Shown here: positions 24,701 through 36,700 of the stretch, in pieces | Numbering within the stretch: position 1 is the first letter of the stretch | Layout of the letters: every line of letters starts with the position of its first letter | Assembly: GCA_033964015.1 (NCBI GenBank) | Contig: CM066914.1 | Location: forward strand, 12,453,831 to 12,517,830 | Reading direction: 5' to 3' | Length of the DNA: 64,000 nucleotides | From: Scolanthus callimorphus | Taxonomy: Eukaryota; Cnidaria; Anthozoa; Actiniaria; Edwardsiidae | Made by a program: the position numbers and the translations under genes | The notes under the pieces: model-generated | The model's input: only the letters and a program-made list of their open reading frames with translations | What the model was told of the DNA's origin: nothing | The model's database searches: none

Positions 24701-27700
24701 TTGACTTTTTCTTGCTCGCGCACAAACCTGACCAGTAATCCAAGGTCACGCCATTTTCTTTGACATGCGCGAGAAAAAGAAAGTTGAGTTCTAGAAGAAG
24801 ATGGGTGATTTTATAAACGCCTGTGCGTCCTTGTATTTTCTAGGCGACCCCAGGTGGCCACGCCCTCTTGCTGTCACGCCTTGGGTACGGTAGACGAACA
24901 CTCTCACGCTTGGCAGTTCACGCCGCAGGGTACAAGGTAACAGCAGAATAACGCTTACGGACAGGTCACTCCTTGTGCACTATTATCAGGACGCGCGCAC
25001 ATGGTTAAATGTCTGGGTCCACAGTATTTGGTGTGCGATACGCTGTTGTGGCAGCCCCGCCTTATGTAAATGTCAATGTAGCTGTTGTAGTTGTTTTTGT
25101 AGCGTGCAGAAGTTTTTAAGGCGAAGCCAAATGTAAAAATTACTTTACTTTGAACTAGCAGGTGATTTGATGTTGATGTGCGTGTCATTTTAATCCTTAG
25201 TTAATGGAAGCTCAAGCGAGCACGTTCCAGAGTCATGAGGACCTCCGCCAGGTGATCAAGACGGTGAGTTACGTGGCGGGATTACAAGGCAAACCTATCG
25301 TTCTGTTCATCCCGGAGGGAGTTCAGGATAACTCTCTAGCAGACATCAACACACTTGTGGCTGAAGGTATGTCTCGCATTGCGGTCCAATATAACCCATA
25401 CTTAGTATAGAACTCACTATTGTGTCGAACCAGGGCTTGAACCTGCCACTTGATGGCCGCCAGGTAGTTTGTCGCGCTGGCAAACTGGAATTACGTTACG
25501 TAGCAATAACTACGATCCAGCGACACTGTCGCGGTCGCACCCTGAGCTACACTAGATACGTGAATAAGCCTACGGTATTGCAGATTTAATAATATGATTT
25601 CTTATCTTTGTCTTCTTCGTATGAGATACGTATCGTATTGTCATTGCATCCTTTCCTTGTAGGAACGTGCGCGGGTCTCTACACTGCAAATGAACTGTCA
25701 ATAATATCAAGCCAACTTCTTCCCGGTGGCCAACGGGGTGCGCGCCGCACCGAGCACAAGACATCGGACAAGAGCGCTACTTTCGGCGTGTCAAGGCCAA
25801 CCTGCACGTGGTTGTCAGCCTCAAGCACGCACCGCTCACCAGCGCAGTGGGGCCCTCGCAGGCGCAGCTCTCCAAATTCCCTAACTTGCTAACGCGGTCT
25901 ACCTGTGTGGATGTTTATCAACCTTGGCCACATGAGGCGCTTGTTAACATAGCAGAAAAGCTGATCGATGAGCAAGACCCAGTCTTCGCGTTGGTGCCTT
26001 GGAAAAAGCGAGACCGCAATAGCCAGGTGGCAGCGGTGTGCTCCATCATGGCGCATGTGCACTTGTCGTCGCGCGCCATGGTCGAGAGGGTGTACGGGAT
26101 GAAGGGACTCAGGCTTTACTCGCCCGATACATTCTTAGACTTTGTGTATCTGTTCAAACAGCTGTGTGATCGTATCTGCTCAAACGAGAAGGTAGAGTAA
26201 TTACATGCTGTTCTAGTCTATTGCGAATATTACATGTGTCTCAGTTGAACTCATTCTCGTACCCAGAGCTCCTCGGCTCGTCAACCTCGCGAGGTAGGCT
26301 CTGACAGCCACTGGCGCATGCGCGAGATTTGATACAGAGCCGTTTAAAGAAAGATGCTTCTGCGCATGCTCCAAAGTTCAAAATCAGCCAAATCAGCGAA
26401 GGCTCTCACATGGCCGCCATCAGAGCCTCCCTGCGAAGTAGCGAGCCGGGAGCTCTGGGTACGAGAATGAAATCACTGTCCATCAGTCCGTATTTTTGAT
26501 TACCTTTGATGAAATACTTGACGCAGATAGATTTCTTACAACCAGTGGCAACACACATGTTTTCCAGGCTAAAATCACGAGGCTTCAAAATGGCATTAAG
26601 CGAATGGACGAGGCGCTGAGTAGTCTCGCCAAAATGCAATACGAACTTGACCAGCTTGCGCCAGCATACGCCGAGGCACAAGAGAACGTGCGGGCATGTC
26701 AGGAGAGCGTGGAGACCAGTCAGAAGGAATACCTGGAACAGAAAGAGGCGTGTAAGAGGCAGGAGGCGGAGATCGAGGGCATGCAGGGGCCAATAGAACT
26801 ACTCAAGAAGGAAGCCAAGGAGGAATTTGGAAAGGTAGGCCGCATTTCTTAAACCGAATTCTGAATCTGTCATGGGAGAACGCTCGGCCAGGAAACCCAG
26901 GGTCACGTAACTTGCCTAAGAATGGCATAGCACAACCAAAGCAAAGTAGCTCGTATGATCTTCTACAAAATGCCATAACTATCACGGCTCCCTTTTTACT
27001 TGCACCGCTCAACAAAGTGCTAAGCTGAATTGCTAATATATATAGGAGGCTGATTTACCATGTGCAGTTCAAAATAGCAATTTACAAGTGTTTCTTTATA
27101 CTTTAATGCAATTTAACTTGTACTTAGTAGCTGGCAATACCAACTTGTAATGTTTTCCTTCAGGTGAGTCCATTATTCGAGGCGGCGTGGAAAGCCATCA
27201 ACGCACTGGATGTACACGATATCGAGGAGATCCGTAGCTACCGACTACCGCCCTACCTTGTTGAGCTGGTGGTTCATTCTGTCTGCTTGCTCTTTGACAA
27301 GCCACAAACGTAAGTGTTCACAGCTACTTCAAGAAACGTTGTCGGATCAAACGCGACCACACTACAGGAATAATGGTGTAAGACTGTGAGAGAATAAGAA
27401 AAAGAATCAAGAATAAGGTAGTAAACGTGTGCTTTGTGATACCAAAATATATTTAATTGTTACATAAGGTGTTTACCCATATTCCCTAGCGGTCTGGGCG
27501 CGTACGCCTGAGCGCTTTACCGACAACTGTCTTGAAATAGCTGTATACGCAAAGTCATTACTCATCGACGAAGGAGTAGAAACGGGGCTCGTAACATATT
27601 GGCCTGCCACAGTTTTTTTTTGACAGATGCAGCAAATTTTCACCTGCCATTTTATATTTAACATGGCAAATGAACTAGATGGAACTTGAATGAAAATAAA

Positions 27701-30700
27701 GTTACAACCTTTTAATGACAAGTAAATTAAAAATGTAGCAGGCAGTAAACTTCGATTCCTAAAGGCTGTTTTTCAGTTACTGCTGTATTGCTGGAGAAAA
27801 AAACTAATAAAATGAGCAACTTATTAACTATTTCAGGTGGGAAGACGGCAAGTTACTACTGAACCGTGTTAACTTCTTTAAAGACCTTGAGTTCTACGAT
27901 GTGAAGAACATGCCAGATTCCATTTTTCTCAAGCTAGAGACCTTCTACAAGAACGCGGTTTTCCGGCCCGAGGTGGTGCGAGCTGGGAGTGTGGCGGCGG
28001 CGTCTCTCTGTATGTGGGTCAGGGCGGTGTATGATTACTGCGTCGTTTACCGCGCACTTGCCCCTAAACAGAGACAGCTGAAGGAAGCAGAGGCCGAGCT
28101 AGAAAAGGTAAGACGAAAGCGTTGAAACAGGACTCGGAACTAAGAAAAAATCAACATCTTAGGCGAAATTCAACAGAAATCTAGCTGTATAAATCATAAG
28201 AAGAACACAGGATATGCGTTACTTTACACCTAATTTAATAAGGCTAGGCGTAAAACAAAACATTTTAGGCGCATTCACCCCGTATTGGGCGCAATTTACT
28301 GTGCCTCTACGTCAACCGTGTCATTTTAATACACTGCGTGTATTTTGTGGGATGAAGTGCTCCTAGGCAGATCACTTTAGCCCCATAGTCTCACTTGGGT
28401 TAAATAGCTCTTTCTATTTCTGGTTGCCATGGTGACAAGGGACTTCTCTAGTGGGGGATTATCACCCCCCTTGAGGAGAATTCATCCTCTTTGTGGTTGA
28501 GGGGATTATCACCCCTCTGTATGCCAGGTCTTGGACCAACTTAGAGGTTTGAATGGGATTATCACCCCTTGGCTCTCTCGTTGCCATGGTTACTAGGCCC
28601 GAGTTCTCCAATGATTATCCAATTCCAAATTGCGTAAGGGAGCTCTTCATCCCCTCCCCATTATCCCACAATATTGGTGTGTTATTGTGTGCTTCATGGG
28701 TTGGGAACATTAAAGCCAAATTTATAGCTCCTATAAATTTTAGTTAATGAGACAATCAGGAATGCACAACCAGTAACGTTATATTTGGTCAAAGAAACAG
28801 TTTATTGGTGTTTTAGACCATTTCCTGGATCAAAACAATTAACAAAGGGACCAGTCTAATTAAACGGAAATTACTCTGTTACCTGAGGACAAAGCCCCAT
28901 TCATGACCTGCTCAAAGGTCACTCTTGTCGACATCAGATTGATACGTGGTTTATATTGTTGGCCAATCATAAGCCAGGACTTGGGCTAAAGATAGAACAC
29001 TCCCTCGGTTTAATTCATTCTGTTACTGTAGCTTGTAGCACACAGTTCTTCAGTATTTGGGCTAAATATTACCCCTTTGAATTGAAATCCCTCCCATCCT
29101 CCCTTGGATATAGATATGTTGCTAGGGTTCAATAATGTGAATTTGGCTATTTGTTTTGGCCCTTGGTAGCAAAAGAATGGAATATGATCTGTGTATTTGC
29201 GAGATGAAGTGCTCCTAGGCAGATCGAAGTGCTCCTAGGCAGATCACTTTAGCCCCATAGTCTCACTTGGGGTTAAAATAGCTCTTTCTATTTCTGGTTG
29301 CCATGGTGACAAGGGACTTCTCTAGTGGGGGATTATCACCCCCCTTGAGGAGAATTCATCCTCTTTGTGGTTGAGGGGATTATCACCCCTCTGTATGCCA
29401 GGTCTTGGACCAACTTAGAGGTTTGAATGGGATTATCACCCCTTGGCTCTCTCGTTGCCATGGTTACTAGGCCCGAGTTCTCCAATGATTATCCAATTCC
29501 AAATTGCGTAAGGGAGCTCTTCATCCCCTCCCCATTATCCCACAATATTGGTGTGTTATTGTGTGCTTCATGGGTTGGGAACATTAACCAACCAAAAGCG
29601 AGTACAGAACTTCGCTTTTCTCTAAAAGTTGTGAAAATTATGAGCAGAAATAACTTCAAAACACTTAATTGCTCATCGCCAAACGTATAGCAGGTATTAA
29701 AATTCCTTAAAGTGGTTTGAATCTCTGAATGACAAACTTTTTACGGGATGGCCCGGTTGACGTAGTCGCACAATAAAGTGCTGTGCGCCTTGTGCGACCA
29801 AATATTTACTTATTTTCGTCTGTCAATCAATATACTTTCAGCCATTCAGCTATGAACGAGCTTCTCAACGAGCTCTTTTTAATGTCAATTTTTCCCGCCA
29901 CAGGCGAAGTCCACTCTGGGTGAGATGCGCGTGCGCTGTAATGCCATCAAGCACGAATTGGAGGAGAAGATTCAGGCGTACAAGGATAGCGTGAAAAACG
30001 GCAAGACTATCGAGAAACAAATACAGGTATCTAGAATCTGTCCTCGCCCACACACGTTAGATAAACAATATGCGATGAATTTGCAGGCGTATAAGCTCAC
30101 ACCTATTAAAGAACACCCCTATCCATTATAATTGTATTTGGCATCATTCCTGACAATAGCTAAACGAGGAGCTCCTCAGTTAGCTACCGATTAAAAATGA
30201 GTATTAATCTAATGGAGCACAAAAACTTCTACGGCATTTACCAGTCAATAAGCAGTGTTTTGTATGGAGACATTTTGTTAAAACGAAGTGAGTGATCAAA
30301 TATAAATTAAAAGCAACAACCAAAAGGAGTCATCGTAATGCTAAATGTTGCCGCACGCAACTCTTGGAGAATTCTCAACTTAGAGAATTATTGCATCCTG
30401 CTCTTAGGGGATCCAGAGCCGAAAAGACAGGGGAAGCACTCTAGTAGACAGTATGTCCTCGTACTCATCATCATGGCGGGACGAGCTCACCACCAGCAAA
30501 CAAACATGGTGACGTCTCCCGGCGACGCCCTGGTGGCGTCTGCTGCCGTCTGCTACTTCGCCCCCCTAATACAGGAAGCGCGCGAGGAGCTCTTCACTGA
30601 TTGGCTCCGGGTTTGTGATGGTGTGACCCGAGATCCTCCCAGCAGACCTCGGAGTTTGGCATCGGTTGTGCTTTGGGGCTCAACCGAGGGGACCACGCCC

Positions 30701-33700
30701 AAGGAAGTCCCAGAAAGTCGCGTAGAGACACGATCTTTGACCCGTGAATCTACTTTTCATTCTACGGTTGCTAGTAATACCGTACCCGTGAGAAAGGACG
30801 TTTCGCTCGAGGCAATATTGTCGAATGAAGATGAATTAGCCGACTGGGCGCGCTGCGATCTTCCCAAAGACAAGTCAGCGGTCCAGAACGCTCTGATCAT
30901 GCGCACTTGTAGCAATGACAGGCAACACTGCTGGCCATTGCTCGTGGACCCACACGAGCAAGCGAGGGACTGGATCCAAATCATGCAGCAAGGTAAGGGA
31001 ACAGAGCTGGAGTTTGAATTCGTTCATTTTGCACGTAAATTCTCAAAATAATAGTAATCTGACCAATCGTTGATAATTATTACCGTTCAACACAGCAAAT
31101 AACCAATGTCTGTCTTACTAGTCTTAATTTAGCGCCCTCTTAATCATGTTACGTTGACAGAGTCCGAGCGCCTTAGCAGTCCTAGCCGTACTCAGCTTTC
31201 CGAACCTCGCGCTAGCTCTCGTATGTCGCGCCTGAGCCTTGGTAGTCGACCCTCTACAGTCCTGGACTACGAGGAACTGGAAACACAGGATGACCAAGCG
31301 ATGAATGAGGAAATTATGATAGACCTCAAAGATGAAGGTACGGCAGCTGCTGCAATTCTCTCTTTGTCTGGCGTTAGTCTACCCTCTCCCTCCCCCTCCA
31401 ATCTACCGTGACTTCATGCTCGAGGATCCAACGCTGCTTTTTTGCTGCTCCTTTTCCTGGTCATGAAGCATCACGTGACTTATGATTATAGAATTTGGAA
31501 CATTGCTTTGGGTTTTCTTTAGCAACGAAATGTAGAGTGTGCATGTATTTATTGTTTATTGTTTGTTTGCAGATGAGGAGCAGGAGACTCATTTTGGTGA
31601 TACGGACTCCACCATGACCGGGAGGACAGACCAGACGGGCGGAAGTACCTTTACCACCCTGACCGAGCGCGCCTTTCGCGACAAACTCGCACAGGAAATG
31701 GGCATCCAGGTACGGGGGAATCATAGGAATGAACAAATGGTTTTTTGTTTGTTTGTTTACTTGATTGTTTTCTTGTTTGTTTGTTTGTTTACTAGTTTGT
31801 TTACTTGCTTTTTTATGGCTTGTTTTCTTATTGTTTGTTTGTTAATATTTTTTTGTTCGTGTATAGATGGAATCTCCTGATCGCAGTTCTACCCTGGCGC
31901 CAACCCCAAGCCTGGAGCTCGCCGAAGGACAACTGCTTCATATCACTGCCGATGACCCTCAGATAGGTAGGTCTTTATCAAGAATAATGTCAGTGATATG
32001 ACTAGAACTGTGCATCATTGTTAGCACAACCACTTGACGCACACTGATCCTCAATAGGTAGTAGGCCTGCAAGACCGATAATGATAAAAGAGCAACTGTA
32101 GCAATGACGTATGTCTATTACCACATCATCACTACGGCCAACAACACACGATCGTTGAATAGAATACAGAGAAGATTAGCTGCGAGTATTACGCGCGGAC
32201 GTCTGAGTTGGTTGCGTTCACATGACTAACCGTGTGTTTGTTGTATTAGTGAGCAAGGTACGAGCTGCAGTCCAGACGGGCGTAGTGGTAATGGTCTCCC
32301 ACGTGGAGCGCTGCCGATGGAGTAAGAACTTAGAGTTGTTGTTAGCGCGGCAGACCTTTATCGGTAGTGGCGGCCGCACCCAAGTCATGATTGGCAAATC
32401 TGCCGTGGACTACCACCCCTCCTTCCGCTTGTTCTTGGTCTCGTCTGTCCCTCTGTTCATGGGCGGGTCCGGTCTTGTGCCCCTCCCTTTCGCCAAGACG
32501 TCCGCTATCGACATGTCCCTCAGTCACGAGGGTCTGACTAACAGGCTTCTGATCGAGACATTAAGTGTGGAGAGGCCGGAGTACGAAGGACAAGAAAGAT
32601 CACTGGAACGCGACTTGAACTTGCACGAGCAACAGATTGTTAACGCTAAGGTTAGTCAGTAACTTACTGCTGTTTGCTGTCATGCGAACCCTGCACTCAA
32701 ACCATCAAGTCGGCTTTTGGGTCCGGGGCCATTTTCGTGAGGCCTTTGCGACAATTACAGAAACGACGAAAACTAGAAAAATAGGGCACGGGCCTGCTTA
32801 GGGGAGATGGTTCGGTTGACCACGCTATTCGTGAAGAACTCCACTTAACGTCTTTTTGTTGATTTGTCACTACAAAAGTTGATCTTGCGCTTTAGTTCAA
32901 CTAAAACGATAACGACATGCAGTATTATTATTGTGGTGCTTGTAGGTGCTTTGCATGAGAACATCACCCCTTACAGCCCTTTCTTGGTTGATTTATCACT
33001 ATAGGAGTTTGTACTTGAGAAAGTGCTCGGGCTGAGCTCGCCTCTACTCAAGGACACTACTATGCTTGGAGCCGTACATCGGAGCCAGAATGTGATTATG
33101 ACTGCAGAGGAAAGACAACACGAGTCGCAGGTAAAACTTACTATCCTCTAGCCCTTGTGCGCCTTATTGTGCAAGAATTATGAGAACCATCGAAATAATT
33201 TGTTTCGTTTTTCCCGGGAGCCCTACCCTAAGAGCCTCACGAGTGATCGAGACGACGAACGAAGCGACGCAATTTATGCCAACCATGCGCGTAACCCAGT
33301 GAAACTGGAGAATATCTGAAACCCAGGGCAAGGGGAAACCACTTTCTTCTAAGAGTCTTGTGAGCGTGAAAATCATCACATTCTAGGTCGGTAAATCATT
33401 CGTAAATATTTGACAAACATTTAAGGTTAAATGTGAGTTTATTCTTTCCGTACAGGCGATGCGTAATCAGCTACTGGTCAAGCGTGACGAGTTCCTACCC
33501 GTGGCCGAACATGGTGCGCTTCTCTACGCAGCTGTCAATCACATGCGGCGCATGCGCCCATGCGAGTACTATCTACCGCTGAACACGTACCTCAGGCTCT
33601 TTCACCAGACCATCGCCGACAGGAAACGCACCAAGAAGAACTTGGGCTCGTCTACGGCGCGCGCGGCTGAACTGGTGACGGCGCTAACACGTGTAGTACA

Positions 33701-36700
33701 CGCGCGTGTCTCATGGGGCTTGTTCCAAGGTGAGACCACAACCAGTCATCTCTCCTTCTCCCTTGGAAGTAATGTGTGTTTTATTAAGTTCCAATTGCTC
33801 TCAGCACCTGGGAATCAGTGAAATATAGGGTAACAAGGGTTCTTGTTTAGTACTTTCGTAAAACAAAATCACACGTAACTATAGCTCTGCTTCTCTCGCT
33901 GATTGACTAAAGCTGTTGTTTTGACTTTTCAGGTGACAATCACATCTTCTCCTTCCTGATTGCGGTTGAGACTCTCTTGTCTAAAGGACAAATCGCAGAG
34001 GAGGAATGGAGGATTTTTGTGGATATCACGCCTCCCCCTGATTCGCTCGTTACAGCGTCAGAGGATGGTGATAAACCGGACTGGGTGACGGAGGAGGTAA
34101 GCGGGGAGTAGCGACCAACCTGGAAGTTTAGCGACTAGATCCGCAACGAAATATCACTCGAATGAGTCTCGAGTGTATGAAACAAAACAAAACAATGAGC
34201 ACGCGAAAAAGGGATTTGAATCAGTCCTGGCATTCCCTCTCTTTGGTACCTGTAACAGCAAGCAAACTCCCGTTCAGCTAAATGAGCTGTTCTTGCACAC
34301 CCCTCATAGTGTCTAGTCTATTGACATGCGTAGTCCCTACTTTCAAACCCCTACGGCCCTGTAGTGTCAAAGTCGTTTTATTGACTTTTTTTTCTGTCGC
34401 CAGGCGTGGCAGACGATAGATAAGCTGGAACGCCTTCCTGTCTTCGAGAATTTGAGGGACTGCATTATTGAGCAGTCGTTAGAATGGAGAGAGTACTTTT
34501 TGGTAAGAATTTAACTATTATTTGATTATTAGAATTCTCCTCGCAATGGAGCATTATTGCGACCTATAACTTCGATACTCATAATCGTATTTTGAGATTT
34601 ATTTTTATCGGTGCTTGGAATTTTACCAAGAAATATAGCGAGAAAACCTGATGCGATATTGTTGATTCCCTTGGGATCTTTGTTGTCTCGCCGAAAGAAT
34701 GAAATTTTAAAACTGTAGCCCAACTGGAGATAGCTTGTACTTGGGCATGGCGACTAGTTAGTACGGCATATCCTTATGGGATAATAATAATAATAATAAT
34801 AAATACTTTATTTATTGTTATTAATTATTATTATTAATGGTTTTGTTCTGTTTCAGCTTCCTCCTGTTCTTCTGTCGTCTGTTCCTGTCGGTGTCGGGGG
34901 GCTAACCATGTTCCAGAAGGTTATACTCTGGAAGGTGTTCCGGACAGACCAGGTACGTGCATGGTGAAATTCGAGCTAAATATTGGACTGCTGAAACAAA
35001 TATGCGCCTCGCCTGAGGAAACAGCCGTCCTTTCACGCGACTTTCGCGGGTCTGAGTGCACGTACAATCTCAAATTTCATACGTGTTCAACAACTACCAG
35101 AATGCAACGCGCGCCTTTCTAACAGTTTCTTTGTATTGACCTGTAGCGAGCGCGTGCGTTATAGCGTGCGTTATAGCGTGCGTTATAGCTGGAATCGTCC
35201 ATATTAATCAACAACGATTTGCAATCAGGATTTGCATGACATTCCACGTTTGATTAGAGCTCGTGATTAGAGCTCGTGATTGGAGCTCGTGATTAGAGCT
35301 CGTGATTAGAGCTCGTGATTAGAGCTCGTGATTAGAGCTCGTGATTAGAGCTCGTGATTAGAGCTCGTGATTAGAGCTCGTGATTAGAGCTCGTGATTAG
35401 AGCTCGTGATTAGAGCTCGTGATTAGAGCTCGTGATTAGAGCTCGTGATTAGAGCTCGTGATTAGAGCTCGTGATTAGAGCTCGTGATTAGAGCTCGTGA
35501 TTAGAGCTCGTGATTAGAGCTCGTGATTAGAGCTCGTGATTAGAGCTCGTGATTAGAGCTCGTGATTAGAGCTCGTGATTAGAGCTCGTGATTAGAGCTC
35601 GTGATTAGAGCTCGTGATTAGAGCTCGTGATTAGAGCTCGTACGTAACCAGTGTGGAGTGTTTCAGCTGGTTACTCGGGCGGCTGTCGTCGCGAAGTGAC
35701 AAAGGGGACCAACTCGCGATAGGAAAGCTGTTTTCCCAGGCAAATATTATGAACTAGAGTTCTATACCTTCAGATAATTAAAAATATTGAATTAAAGTAG
35801 CGCGTCGCATGAAAACCGAAGTAAATAAGTCTACGGATTTATGCTCTGACCGTTTTTTTTTTTGTGTTGAACAGCTATTCCAGGTGTGTCAGGACTTGGT
35901 CCTGTACGTGGTCGGTGCGTCTGTAGTGCATCCTGTGTATTACGAGATGTCCCAAGTGGAAAGGGACACTAACAGTGCCACACCCATAGTGTTCCTAGTG
36001 CCACCTTTGGCTGATCAGAACGCTAGCATCGCCACGGTTAATGAAGGTAACACATACACCTATGGCTCAAGAGCCTTTTCAGTTAAGCCTGGTGCACACT
36101 TGCGACAAAACGACATAAGAAAAATGTCACGCGAACAAAATTTAGTGGTTTCAAGAAGTTGAAGTCGTCAAAAAATAACATAAGATTGCTTTGGTGAAGT
36201 AATCTAATGAAGATCCATGGAAAATATTAATTGTTTCAATTATTTTCCCGTACTTTTTTCGTTGCAACATAACGTTCTTATGTCGTTATGTCGCTAGTGT
36301 GCACCAGGATTTAATGCTCCTGCTCTTTGGAACGAGCTACCTCTTGACCTTCGATCTTGTGACGAGCTTAACAAGTTTAAGTCTTCTTTGAAAACAATTC
36401 TTTTTAACGTGCTTTCCAAATTGATAATTAACATTATTACTGAGTGTTTATCTTGAATATTAAGTTTTAAGTCTTATTACAATTTCTAGTGAATAATAGT
36501 TTAAGTCTTCTTTGAAAACAATTCTTTTTAAACGTGCTTTCCAAATTGATAATTAACATTATTACTGAGTGTTTCTTTGAAAACAATTCTTTTTAAACGT
36601 GCTTTCCAAATTGATAATTAATATTATTACTATTATAAGCTGAGTGTTTATCTTGAATATTAAGTTTTAAGTCTTATTACAATTTCTAGTGAATAACATA

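Noticed and set aside
25735..25753. A tiny intron explaining the AAA4 frame break
   Set aside because: A GT..AG pair is present but would give an intron under 20 bp, too short to splice.
28553..28747. Two nearly identical ORFs (here and at 29427-29690)
   Set aside because: They duplicate because the underlying 363-bp direct repeat is duplicated; composition is non-coding.
35250..35641. CRISPR-like regular repeat spacing
   Set aside because: The 13-bp units are head-to-tail with no spacers, and the DNA is eukaryotic.
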